DNA from: Microbacterium sp. 2FI | GTDB taxonomy: Bacteria > Actinomycetota > Actinomycetes > Actinomycetales > Microbacteriaceae | Length of the DNA: 55,063 nt | NCBI RefSeq assembly: GCF_005502885.1 | Contig: NZ_SCMR01000027.1 | Span: 1 to 55,063 of the forward strand | Direction of reading: 5' to 3' | In this document: piece by piece, positions 34,271 to 42,258 of the stretch | How the letters are laid out: each line of letters begins with the position of its first letter | Numbering within the stretch: position 1 is the stretch's first letter | Notes under the pieces: model-generated | The model's database searches: none | Seen by the model: the letters and a program-made list of their open reading frames with translations, nothing else | What the model was told of the DNA's origin: nothing | Program-made: the position numbers and the translations under genes

Positions 34271-35220
34271 CGGATGTGCTCCTTCGATGTGGTGATGATG
34301 CCGGCGTCGCGGAGGGCCGCGAGCACCGTGTCGTGGTTGTTGAACGCGTAGAGGTGCACGCCGGGCGCGCCGCCGTCGACGACCTCGCGGATGAGCCCGG
34401 CCGCGTGCTCGATCCCGATCGCACGCTGACCTTCGGGTGTCGGCTCGACCTCGAGCGCGATGGCGAGCTCGGCGGGCTGCTCCTCGCCGCTGAGCTCGAG
34501 CACGCGCCGCAGCCGCGAAGGCGAGGTGATCGGCATGATCCCCGGCAGGATCGGGATGCTGACCCCCGCCGCGCGCGAGCGCTCGACGAACGCCAGATAG
34601 TCGTCGGCGTGGAAGAACAGCTGTGTGATGGCCATGGTCGCGCCCGCCGCCTGCTTCGCGAGGAGCGCATCGATGTGCTCGTTCGGATGCCGCGACCGCG
34701 GGTGGCCGTTGGGGAAAGCGGCGACGGCGATGTCGACCGTGGGCCGACGCGCGACGCGGACCGCTCCCGGGATGCCGGGGAACTGAGCCTCCCCGTACGG
34801 GGCACGCTCGGCCTGCACGCGATCGATCAGCTGGACGAGCTGGGCGGCGCTCTCGAGGTCGCCGAGGAACGGCTCGCCCTCGGCGGCGCCGGCCGGCGGG
34901 TCGCCCCGCAACGCGAGGAAGCTCGTGATCCCGGCATCCAGGAATTCGCGGATGAGAGCGGTCGCCGCGGCATACGTGCTGCCGACGCACGTCAGGTGGG
35001 CGAGTGGCGCGATGTGCGTCTCGGCGAGGATGTGTCGGAGCAGATCGAGTGAGCGCCCGCCGGTCGATCCCCCCGCGCCGAAGGTCACGGAGATGAAGCG
35101 CGGGGAGACGGCCGCCAGGTGGCGGATGGTCTCGTGCAGCGCCAGCATGCCCGCGTCGGAGCGAGGCGGATACACCTCGAACGAGAACGGCACCGGCGGC
35201 GCGGTGAGGTCGATGGACAT
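34267..35220 (-). CDS. metF: methylenetetrahydrofolate reductase
   Basis: The 317-residue flavoprotein reduces 5,10-methylene-THF to 5-methyl-THF for MetE. The N-terminal PFSFEVYPPRSDAG, ISVTFGAGGSTGGRSLDLL, LTCVGSTYAAATALI, FLALRGDPPAG and ITQLFFHADDYLAFVERSRAAG blocks are family hallmarks. The ATG at 35220 gives the conserved start; the frame is open to 35283 through the leader hairpin. No Shine-Dalgarno sequence is evident. Confidence 0.93.
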   Translation of the reverse strand: MSIDLTAPPVPFSFEVYPPRSDAGMLALHETIRHLAAVSPRFISVTFGAGGSTGGRSLDLLRHILAETHIAPLAHLTCVGSTYAAATALIREFLDAGITSFLALRGDPPAGAAEGEPFLGDLESAAQLVQLIDRVQAERAPYGEAQFPGIPGAVRVARRPTVDIAVAAFPNGHPRSRHPNEHIDALLAKQAAGATMAITQLFFHADDYLAFVERSRAAGVSIPILPGIMPITSPSRLRRVLELSGEEQPAELAIALEVEPTPEGQRAIGIEHAAGLIREVVDGGAPGVHLYAFNNHDTVLAALRDAGIITTSKEHIR

Positions 35221-35269
35221 CGTGCTGCTCGAATCTGGGGAGGGGCGGAGGCCGGACGGCCGCGGACCG

Positions 35270-35295
35270 CGCTGCGTCGGCAAGCCGACGCAGCG
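35270..35295 (-). other. leader hairpin upstream of metF; gap 35221-35497
   Basis: CGCTGCGTCGG (35270-35280), loop CAAG and CCGACGCAGCG (35285-35295) form a perfect 11-bp stem 50 nt before the metF ATG, without a T-run. Further upstream (35312-35350) GGGTCCGGGC pairs with GCCCGGCACCC around a purine-rich loop, beside a CCCTGAGCTGG stretch. The gap is structured, but I recognise no SAM or cobalamin riboswitch. Confidence 0.45.
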
Positions 35296-35485
35296 GTGTC
35301 ATCGCGGGCGGGTGCCGGGCTCGGCTGTCGCTCCCTGCCCGGACCCCGAGACCAGCTCAGGGTGTCGGCGCGAATGCGCTGACGACCGGGCGACGATGCG
35401 TTCACGGTATCGGAGGCGACCGCGCCCGCGCCGACTGTGACGATGTGTTTCGTCGGACCCCATCCCCCCGCGCGCCGCCTGCGCG

Positions 35486-35491
35486 TACCGT
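35486..35491 (+). promoter_or_regulatory. -10 box of the S9 peptidase gene
   Basis: TACCGT lies 6 nt before the ATG at 35498. The intervening GGAGTC is too close to the ATG to be an efficient Shine-Dalgarno sequence, so a leaderless start is likely. Confidence 0.45.
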
Positions 35492-35497
35492 GGAGTC

Positions 35498-37411
35498 ATG
35501 CCCGAGGCGCTTCCCTACGGTTCCTGGCCCTCCCCGCTGTCCGCCGCCGACGTCTCGGCGTCGGCACCGCGGATCGAGGGCGCCCGCTTCGTCGGCGACG
35601 ACGTCTGGTGGGGTGAGTCGGTGGCCACCGAGGGTGGGCGCAGCGCTGTGCGCCGGCGCGCGGCATCCGGTGCCGTCGAAGACGTGCTGCCTGCCCCCTG
35701 GAGTGCCCGCTCGCGCGTGCACGAGTACGGCGGCGGTGCGTGGACCACGACGGATGCCGGCGTGCTGGTGTTCGTGGAGAAGTCCGACCAGCGCGTGTGG
35801 GCGCTGACTCCGGGCGGCGAGCCCCGTGCCCTGACCCCCGTCGACCCGTCGACCCGCTACGGCGGTCTGTCGTGGCAGGAGGGCGTGCTGCTGGGGGTGC
35901 GCGAGCGCCACGGGAAGACCGTCGTACCCCGCCGCGACATCGTGCGGATCGGGCTCGGCGACCGCCCCGACGTGGTCGACCTCACCGCCGACAGCGACTT
36001 CCTCGCTCAGCCCTCGCTCTCGCCCGGGGGCCATCACCTGGCCTGGATCGCGTGGAATCACCCGGCGATGCCGTGGGACCGCGCGGAGCTGCGCGTCGGC
36101 CGTATCGAGGACGGCACCGTGGCGGAGTGGGCGACGCTGGCCGGCGGAGACACGTCTCCCCTGCAGCCGAGCTGGCTGGACGCCGACGACCTCGTCTACC
36201 TCGACGACCCGACCGGGCGCTGGAACCTCTGGCGCATGCACCTGTCGGCCGACCTCGACCACGCGCCGATCGCACCGGCCGACGCCGACACCGGCGGCCC
36301 GCTGTGGGTACTGGGGCTGCGCTGGTACACGGTGCTCGCCGACGGCCGCATCCTCGCGGTCCGCACGAACGGCGACGACGAGCTCGTCGTCATCGACCCG
36401 GCCACCGGCGACGCCCGCGTGCTCGAGACCCCGGTCACGGCGAACGCGAACGTGGAGGATGCTGCCGGCTCACGCGTGCTCGTGTCGGGTGCTGGTGCCT
36501 CCGCCGCTTCGGGGCTCTGGATCATCGACGTCGACGAGCCTGCCTCAGCGGTCGCGGTGCGCGGCGGCGAAACGGCGTGGGGCGACGAGTGGATGCCGCG
36601 ACCCCGGGCCCTGACCTTCGAAGGCCCTCGGGGGCGCGTGCACGCCTTCGCCTACCCGCCGACCAATCCCGACGTCTCTGAAACGGACGGTGAGCTTCCG
36701 CCCTACCTGGTGTTCGTGCACGGCGGCCCCACCACGCACGTCGCGGGGTCGGCGACGCCGAAGATCGCGTACTTCACGAGCCGCGGGATCGGCGTGCTCG
36801 ACGTCAACTACGGCGGTTCGAGCGGCTACGGGCGGGCGTACCGCGAGCGGCTCCTCGGGCAGTGGGGCATCGTCGACGTCGACGATGTGATCGCCGCCGC
36901 CCGCGGACTCGTGGCCGCAGGCCACGCCGACGCCGCGCGCCTCGCGATCGCGGGCGGGTCAGCGGGCGGATGGACGGTGCTGTGCGCGCTGGCGGCGTCC
37001 GACGACTTCGCGGCGGGCATCAGCCGCTACGGGGTCGCCGACCTCCGGCGCCTCGCCGAAGACACCCACGATTTCGAATCGCGCTATCTCGACAGCATGG
37101 TCGGGCCGCTGCCGGAGGCGGAGGAGCTCTACATCGCGCGTTCGCCGCTGACCCGGCTCGACACGCTGACGACGCCCCTGCTGATCGAGCAGGGGCTCGA
37201 CGACGAGGTCGTGCCCCCGTCGCAGTCCGAAGCGGTGCGCGACGCCCTCGCCGCGAACGGCGTGCCTCATGCGTACCTCGCCTTCGCGGGCGAGGGGCAC
37301 GGCTTCCGCCGCTCCGAGACGGTCATCCGCCAGCTCGAGGCCGAGATCGCCTTCCTCGGCCAGGTGCTGGGGTTCGAGGCGCCCGGGGTGGACCCGCTCG
37401 AGCTGCGCTGA
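35498..37411 (+). CDS. S9 family (prolyl oligopeptidase-type) serine peptidase
   Basis: The 637-residue protein has an N-terminal beta-propeller of WD40/TolB-like repeats (about residues 20-370). The C-terminal alpha/beta-hydrolase domain contains LVFVHGGPTTHV (oxyanion region), VNYGGSSGYGRAYRERLLGQWG, and the nucleophile Ser in IAGGSAGGWTVL. The catalytic Asp is expected in EQGLDDEVVPPSQ and the His in FAGEGHGFR. It probably cleaves short peptides or acyl-peptides. No signal peptide is seen, so it should be cytoplasmic. Convergent with hflX, 4 bp between stops. Confidence 0.9.
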   Translation: MPEALPYGSWPSPLSAADVSASAPRIEGARFVGDDVWWGESVATEGGRSAVRRRAASGAVEDVLPAPWSARSRVHEYGGGAWTTTDAGVLVFVEKSDQRVWALTPGGEPRALTPVDPSTRYGGLSWQEGVLLGVRERHGKTVVPRRDIVRIGLGDRPDVVDLTADSDFLAQPSLSPGGHHLAWIAWNHPAMPWDRAELRVGRIEDGTVAEWATLAGGDTSPLQPSWLDADDLVYLDDPTGRWNLWRMHLSADLDHAPIAPADADTGGPLWVLGLRWYTVLADGRILAVRTNGDDELVVIDPATGDARVLETPVTANANVEDAAGSRVLVSGAGASAASGLWIIDVDEPASAVAVRGGETAWGDEWMPRPRALTFEGPRGRVHAFAYPPTNPDVSETDGELPPYLVFVHGGPTTHVAGSATPKIAYFTSRGIGVLDVNYGGSSGYGRAYRERLLGQWGIVDVDDVIAAARGLVAAGHADAARLAIAGGSAGGWTVLCALAASDDFAAGISRYGVADLRRLAEDTHDFESRYLDSMVGPLPEAEELYIARSPLTRLDTLTTPLLIEQGLDDEVVPPSQSEAVRDALAANGVPHAYLAFAGEGHGFRRSETVIRQLEAEIAFLGQVLGFEAPGVDPLELR

Positions 37412-37415
37412 GGGC

Positions 37416-38933
37416 TCAGACCGCGAAGGGCGCGAGGCGCGCCGCCAGGTGCTCTCCAACACGAGCATGGATGGCCGTGCCGCCCTCCTCGTGCTCCTGC
37501 GACAGGATGATCCCGCTCTCGTGGACGGCCGACACGAGGTCGCCGCGGTCATAGGGCACGAGTGCGCGCACCTCGACCGCGGGGAGGGGCAGCATCCCCT
37601 CGATCACCGCCCGCAGCTCGTCGATGCCCTCACCGGTGCGCGACGAGGCGAAGATGGCCGCGGGCTCGAGCCCGCGCAGCACCAGACGCGTGTCGTCGTC
37701 GACGAGGTCGGACTTGTTGAAGACCACGAGCTCCGGGATGTCGCGGGCACCGACATCGCCGATCACGTCGCGCACGGTCGCCAGCTGTGCGGCGGGATCG
37801 GGGTGCGACCCGTCGACGACGTGGACGATGACGTCGGAGCCGCCGACCTCTTCGAGCGTCGAGCGGAACGCCTCGACGAGCTGGTGCGGAAGGTTGCGGA
37901 CGAACCCGACCGTGTCGGTGAGCGTGTAGACGCGGCCGTCGGTCGTCTCGGAGCGACGGACGGTGGCATCCAGCGTCGCGAACAACGCGTTCTCGACGAG
38001 CACGCCGGCGCTCGTGAGCCGGTTTAGCAGACTCGACTTGCCGGCGTTGGTGTAGCCGGCGATCGCGACCGAGGGGATCGTGTTGCGCTTGCGCTCGGCG
38101 CGCTTGGCATCGCGCGCGGGCGCGAAGTCGCGGATCTGACGGCGCAGCAGCGCCATCTTGGTGCGGATGCGGCGGCGATCGAGCTCGATCTTCGTCTCAC
38201 CGGGTCCGCGCGATCCCATGCCGGCACCGCCGGCGCCGACCTGACCACCGGCCTGACGACTCATCGAGTCACCCCAGCCGCGCAGGCGCGGAAGCAGGTA
38301 TTCGAGCTGCGCGAGCTCGACCTGGGCCTTGCCCTCGCGGCTCTTGGCGTGCTGGCTGAAGATGTCGAGGATGACGGTGGTGCGGTCGATGACCTTTACC
38401 TTCACCACGTCTTCGAGCGCACGCCGCTGGCTGGGTGCGAGCTCGGTGTCGGCGATCACGGTGTCGGCGCCGACGGCGGCGACGATGTCCCGCAGCTCCT
38501 GCGCCTTGCCGCGTCCGACATAGGTGGCGGGGTCGGGATGCGGCCGCCGCTGCAGCACGCCGTCGAGGACGACGGCGCCGGCGGTCTCGGAGAGCGCCGC
38601 GAGCTCGCGGAGGGAGTTCTCGGCATCCTCCTGCTCGCCCTGAGCATGCACGCCGACCAGCACGACGTTCTCGAGGCGCAACTGCCGGTATTCGACCTCG
38701 GTGACGTCTTCGAGCTCTGTCGACAGGCCTGGAACGCGGCGCAGCGCCGCGCGCTCCTCGCGGTCCCACTGGGCGCCGTCCGAGTGAGCATCGCCGATCG
38801 TGGCGTCGTCCTGCAGCGCCTGAGCGGCCCCGAACACCCGCACACCTGACCGCGCCTCGGCGTTTGCGAGAACGCGGTCGACCGGATCGATCGGCGTCTC
38901 GTCGGTGCTGTGCGAAGTCGTGGTGTCCGTCAT
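37416..38933 (-). CDS. hflX: ribosome-associated GTPase HflX
   Basis: The 505-residue GTPase splits stalled or idle ribosomes. An actinobacterial N-terminal extension of about 90 residues precedes the HflX domain (YVGRGKAQELRDI, then ELAPSQRRALEDVVKVKVIDRTTVILDIFSQHA). A helical region (LRGWGDSMSRQAGGQ, GPGETKIELDRRRI) follows. The G domain has the P-loop AGYTNAGKSS, DTVGFVRNLPHQLVEAF (G3) and NKSDLV (G4). A Shine-Dalgarno AAGGA lies before the ATG at 38933. Convergent with the S9 peptidase gene and divergent from the methyltransferase gene. Confidence 0.94.
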   Translation of the reverse strand: MTDTTTSHSTDETPIDPVDRVLANAEARSGVRVFGAAQALQDDATIGDAHSDGAQWDREERAALRRVPGLSTELEDVTEVEYRQLRLENVVLVGVHAQGEQEDAENSLRELAALSETAGAVVLDGVLQRRPHPDPATYVGRGKAQELRDIVAAVGADTVIADTELAPSQRRALEDVVKVKVIDRTTVILDIFSQHAKSREGKAQVELAQLEYLLPRLRGWGDSMSRQAGGQVGAGGAGMGSRGPGETKIELDRRRIRTKMALLRRQIRDFAPARDAKRAERKRNTIPSVAIAGYTNAGKSSLLNRLTSAGVLVENALFATLDATVRRSETTDGRVYTLTDTVGFVRNLPHQLVEAFRSTLEEVGGSDVIVHVVDGSHPDPAAQLATVRDVIGDVGARDIPELVVFNKSDLVDDDTRLVLRGLEPAAIFASSRTGEGIDELRAVIEGMLPLPAVEVRALVPYDRGDLVSAVHESGIILSQEHEEGGTAIHARVGEHLAARLAPFAV

Positions 38934-39027
38934 GTGTTCCTTTCGGGATGCCGCGTGGCCGCGCATCTCGGGTGGGGCGCCGAAGCGCTCGTGAATTCTA
39001 GCCTCCCGCAGTGCGGAGGTCCTCCGG

Positions 39028-39033
39028 TACGCT
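39028..39033 (+). promoter_or_regulatory. -10 box of the methyltransferase gene
   Basis: TACGCT lies 8 nt before the ATG at 39042, matching the leaderless pattern of neighbouring genes. Confidence 0.45.
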
Positions 39034-39041
39034 CGACACCC

Positions 39042-39683
39042 ATGGGGAACGACCACTACTTCAGTGCGTCCCCCGCCAGTGCCGAGAGTCTTCGCCGCAT
39101 CACCGTCACGCTCGCCGGTTCTTCCGTCGAGGTCACGACGGCGGGCGGCGTGTTCAGTCCCGACCATGTCGACTCCGGCACGGCGGTGCTGCTCGCGAAC
39201 ACTCCCCCGCCCCCTGCGGGCGGGCAGATCCTCGACCTCGGCTGCGGATGGGGACCGATCGCGCTCAGCGTGGCGATGGAGTCTCCGCGGGCCACGGTGT
39301 GGGCGGTGGACGTGAACGAGCGGGCGCTCGATCTCGTCCGTCGCAACGCCGAAGCGCTCGGACTCGACAACGTCAACGCGTCACTGCCCGACGATGTTCC
39401 CGACGACGTCGTCTTCCGCTCGATCCGGTCGAATCCGCCGATCCGCGTGGGCAAGGCGGAGCTGCACGGTCTGCTCGAGCGATGGATCCCGCGTCTGGAC
39501 GAACGATCCGACGCGTGGCTCGTCGTGCAGCGCAATCTCGGCTCGGACTCGCTGCAGCGCTGGCTCGAGGGGTCGTTCGAGCGCGGGTACAGCGTGCACC
39601 GCGCCGCGACTGCGCGCGGCTTCCGGGTGATCAAGGTGCGCCGGCATGGCTCGCCGCAGAGCGAGCCGATCGACCTGCCCTGA
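39042..39683 (+). CDS. class I SAM-dependent methyltransferase, RsmC-like
   Basis: The 213-residue protein starts MGNDHYFSASPASAES. It has the SAM loop ILDLGCGWGPIALSVAME, the acidic strand VWAVDVNERALDLVRRNAEALG and an NPP-type catalytic motif in RSNPPIRVGKAELHGLL, as in RsmC/RlmG enzymes that methylate exocyclic guanine amines of rRNA. The usual RsmC N-terminal duplicated domain is missing, giving the short actinobacterial form. The target is inferred. Convergent with dapF. Confidence 0.85.
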   Translation: MGNDHYFSASPASAESLRRITVTLAGSSVEVTTAGGVFSPDHVDSGTAVLLANTPPPPAGGQILDLGCGWGPIALSVAMESPRATVWAVDVNERALDLVRRNAEALGLDNVNASLPDDVPDDVVFRSIRSNPPIRVGKAELHGLLERWIPRLDERSDAWLVVQRNLGSDSLQRWLEGSFERGYSVHRAATARGFRVIKVRRHGSPQSEPIDLP

Positions 39684-39699
39684 GCAGGACCCGCGGCGC

Positions 39700-40572
39700 T
39701 CAGGCGAGCGTGACCTCGCCCGAGTAGACGAGGGTCGCCGGGCCCGACAGCAGCACGTGGCGTTCGCCGTCGACCTCGGGCATGCGAACCCCGAGGACAC
39801 CGCCGGGCACCGTCACGCTCCACTGATCCGGAGCGGCAGGACCCGCCCACTCCCGCACCGCGAGGGCGGCCGCTGCGACACCGGTGCCGCAGCTGAGCGT
39901 CTCGCCCACACCGCGCTCGAACACCCGCATGCGGATCGACCCCACTCCGGCGTGGACGAGCGGGTCGCTCGGCACCACGAACTCGACGTTCGCGCCGTGG
40001 ACGGGCGCAGGATGAAGCTGCGGAAGAACCGTCAGGTCGAGGCCGTCGAGCTCTGCTTCATCGGGAAGTGCGACGACGATGTGCGGATTGCCGACGTCGA
40101 TCCCCATGCCGGGGCGCGGAGCACCGATGCCGCGGGCGCGCACAAGGACGTCGCCCGGCTCGACGCGCCAGGGTCCGAGGTCCACCTCGAACCCGAGATC
40201 GCTGCGGGTGACGGTCTTCACCCCGGCACGGGTGCCGATCGCGAGCGGCCCGTCGTCGAGCTGCGCCCAGCCGACGTCGACGAGGTAGCGCACGAACACG
40301 CGGATGCCGTTGCCGCACATCTCGGCCTTCGAGCCGTCGGCGTTGCGGTAGTCCATGAACCATTCGGCGCCGGCTGCCGCCGCCTCGCGGCCCTCGGCGA
40401 TCGACGCGGCACGCACGACACGGAGGATGCCGTCGCCGCCGATGCCGAAACGCCGATCGCATAGGATCGCGACGTGATCGTCGGACAGGTCGAGTGCGCC
40501 GTCGGGATCGGGGATGATGACGAAGTCGTTCCCGGTGCCGTGGCCCTTCGTGAACGAGACGGTCTGCGGCAT
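39700..40572 (-). CDS. dapF: diaminopimelate epimerase
   Basis: The 290-residue enzyme converts LL- to meso-diaminopimelate for lysine and peptidoglycan. The two catalytic cysteines are in KAEMCGNGIRVFVRYL and ETLSCGTGVAAAALAV. GHGTGNDFVIIPDPDG at the N-terminus and RFGIGGDGIL are conserved. Start ATG 40572 is 6 nt after a TAGAAT box. Confidence 0.95.
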   Translation of the reverse strand: MPQTVSFTKGHGTGNDFVIIPDPDGALDLSDDHVAILCDRRFGIGGDGILRVVRAASIAEGREAAAAGAEWFMDYRNADGSKAEMCGNGIRVFVRYLVDVGWAQLDDGPLAIGTRAGVKTVTRSDLGFEVDLGPWRVEPGDVLVRARGIGAPRPGMGIDVGNPHIVVALPDEAELDGLDLTVLPQLHPAPVHGANVEFVVPSDPLVHAGVGSIRMRVFERGVGETLSCGTGVAAAALAVREWAGPAAPDQWSVTVPGGVLGVRMPEVDGERHVLLSGPATLVYSGEVTLA

Positions 40573-40578
40573 CCCCTC

Positions 40579-40584
40579 ATTCTA
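40579..40584 (-). promoter_or_regulatory. -10 box of dapF (leaderless promoter)
   Basis: TAGAAT on the minus strand lies 6 nt before the dapF ATG. The adjacent 40593-40608 is a perfect GC palindrome, CCGCGCCGCGGCGCGG. Confidence 0.55.
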
Positions 40585-40609
40585 GGTCGACGCCGCGCCG
40601 CGGCGCGGA

Positions 40610-41032
40610 TCAGTCCGCGATGAGGCGCTTGCCCGTCGTCCAGGTCTCGAACGACTCATAGCCGAGGGCGGCGTAGAACCCGCGCGCGATGCCGTTCTCG
40701 GGCCGCACCATGAGCTGCACCTTCGGACATCCCATCTCGAGGAGCGCTTCCTCGACGCGCTCCACGAGGCGCCGCGCGATCCCCTCGCCTCGGCGGGCGG
40801 GTGCGGAGGCGAGATAGTACAGCCAGCCGCGATGCCCGTCGTAGCCGGCCATGACCGTTCCGACGACCTCGCCGTCCGCCTCCGCCACGAGGAAGAGCTC
40901 GGGCTGCACCGTGAGCTTGCGGCTGATGTCCTGGTACGGATCGTTCCAGGAGCGGGTGAGACCTGTCTCACGCCAGAGTTCCACGACCGCCTCGGTGTCG
41001 GCGACGGAGAAGGGACGGATTCCGATGCTCAT
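40610..41032 (-). CDS. ypeA: GNAT acetyltransferase, YpeA type
   Basis: The 140-residue protein is a single GNAT domain. SIGIRPFSVADTEAVVELWRETGLTRSWNDPYQDI is the typical YpeA start. GWLYYLASAPARRGEGIARRLVERVEEALLEMG holds the acetyl-CoA pyrophosphate loop (RRGEGIA), and ARGFYAALGYESF closes the fold. The substrate is unknown. CAGACT (41040-41045) lies 7 nt before the ATG on the minus strand. Confidence 0.88.
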   Translation of the reverse strand: MSIGIRPFSVADTEAVVELWRETGLTRSWNDPYQDISRKLTVQPELFLVAEADGEVVGTVMAGYDGHRGWLYYLASAPARRGEGIARRLVERVEEALLEMGCPKVQLMVRPENGIARGFYAALGYESFETWTTGKRLIAD

Positions 41033-41071
41033 ACCCTCGAGTCTGCCAGGGCGGCGGCATCCGCTCCGTGC

Positions 41072-41296
41072 TCACTCCGGGAAGCGGGTCTCCTTGTGCG
41101 GCGCGCCGGTCTTGTCGTACGTGGTCCAGACGCCCACCTGGCGGCCGCGGTCGAAGGTGCCGCTGCGCATGAGCGTGCCGTCGAGACGGAACCACTCCCA
41201 GTAGCCCTCCATGTCGTCGCCGGCCATGAAGCCGCGGGCCCATACGCTCCCGTCGCGATGAAGCTTCACGTACGGTTCGGGGTCGGGTTCGGTCAT
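41072..41296 (-). CDS. small MORN/YwqK-like repeat protein
   Basis: The 74-residue protein has two or three short repeats of the kind G-x-W-x-x-Y/F (SVWARGFMAGDDMEGYWEWFRLDGTLMRSGTF, then RQVGVWTTYDKTG), as in MORN or YwqK-type proteins. It follows miaA with a TGATG overlap, so it is translationally coupled. Function is unknown; the antitoxin label sometimes given to this family has no support here because no toxin partner is seen. Confidence 0.7.
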   Translation of the reverse strand: MTEPDPEPYVKLHRDGSVWARGFMAGDDMEGYWEWFRLDGTLMRSGTFDRGRQVGVWTTYDKTGAPHKETRFPE

Positions 41297-42258
41297 CAGT
41301 CGGTCCTTCCATCGGCCAGGTGTGCGGCATCCGCGCCCGGCTCGACCCATGCGATGTCACGGTATCGGCGGAACCATGAGACCTGCCGCCGCGCATAGCG
41401 GCGGGTGAGCGCCTGCGTCTCGGCGATCGCCTCGGCTTCACTCAGCTCGCCGCGCAGCTGGGCCAGCGCCTGGGCATAGCCGATCGCGCGGCGCGCGGTG
41501 ATGCCCCGCTCGAGACCCGCTTCACGCAGGGCATCGACTTCGGCGAGCAGTCCGTCCCGCCACATGCCGACCACACGCTCGTCCAGCCGCTCGACCAGCT
41601 GCTCTCGTGGCATCCCGACGCCGACGATGCGGGTGTCGTCGTGCCAGAGCGCGGGCTCGTCCGGAAGGGCTGCCCCGTGGGTCTGCGCGCCCTGCGCGAG
41701 CACCTCGAGCGCGCGGACGATGCGGCGACCGTTCTTGGGGTCGATGCGTGCGGCCGTCGCCGGGTCCGCCTCCCGCAGGCGCGCGAACAGCATGCCGGGG
41801 CCGTCGCGCTCGAGGTCTGCCTCGAGCTGTGCACGGAGAGCATCGTCATGGGGCGGGAAGCGGAAATCGAACACGACCGCCGAGACGTACAGCCCGGATC
41901 CCCCGACGAGAATCGCGTCGGCGCCCCGCTCGTGGATCTGCTCGATCATCGCCCGCGCCGTGGGCTGATACCAGGCGACGGCGGCTTCGTCGGTGACGTC
42001 AAGGGCGTCGAAGAGATGATGCGGGATGCCGCGACGCTCGTCCACGGGGAGCTTCGCCGTGCCGACGTCCATGCCGCGGTACAGCTGCATCGCGTCGGCA
42101 TTGACGATCTCGGCCGTTCTCCCCTGTGCGGCCAGCGCCTCGGCGAGATCGAGCGAGAGCGCCGTCTTGCCGGTTCCGGTGGCACCGACGATCGCCCACA
42201 GGCGGGGTGAGCGCTCGGCCTCGCTCTGCTCGCTCAGGGCGAGGGACGAATCAGACAC
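41296..42258 (-). CDS. miaA: tRNA dimethylallyltransferase
   Basis: The 320-residue enzyme adds the dimethylallyl group to A37 of tRNAs reading UNN codons. The P-loop is VGATGTGKTALSLDLA. VNADAMQLYRGMDVGTAKLP and HHLFDALDVTDEAAVAWYQ form the tRNA and substrate pocket, and LVGGSGLYVSAVV is conserved. The start is GTG at 42258, overlapping the miaB 3' end by 8 bp, so the substrate-making and the methylthiolating enzyme are coupled. Confidence 0.94.
   Translation of the reverse strand: MSDSSLALSEQSEAERSPRLWAIVGATGTGKTALSLDLAEALAAQGRTAEIVNADAMQLYRGMDVGTAKLPVDERRGIPHHLFDALDVTDEAAVAWYQPTARAMIEQIHERGADAILVGGSGLYVSAVVFDFRFPPHDDALRAQLEADLERDGPGMLFARLREADPATAARIDPKNGRRIVRALEVLAQGAQTHGAALPDEPALWHDDTRIVGVGMPREQLVERLDERVVGMWRDGLLAEVDALREAGLERGITARRAIGYAQALAQLRGELSEAEAIAETQALTRRYARRQVSWFRRYRDIAWVEPGADAAHLADGRTD

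Noticed and set aside
31934..35302. A single minus-strand frame covering metE and most of metF, as if a fused gene
   Set aside because: metF is encoded in another frame with full family motifs and an ATGA overlap with metE. The upstream part of the metE frame is non-coding reading of metF.
35300..35497. SAM or cobalamin riboswitch before metF
   Set aside because: No GCAACC-type SAM core, SAM-IV core or B12-box-like sequence could be found by eye on the minus strand; only generic hairpins are present.
41072..41296. Antitoxin function of the YwqK-like protein
   Set aside because: No toxin gene is next to it. It is coupled to miaA, and the family label alone is not evidence.
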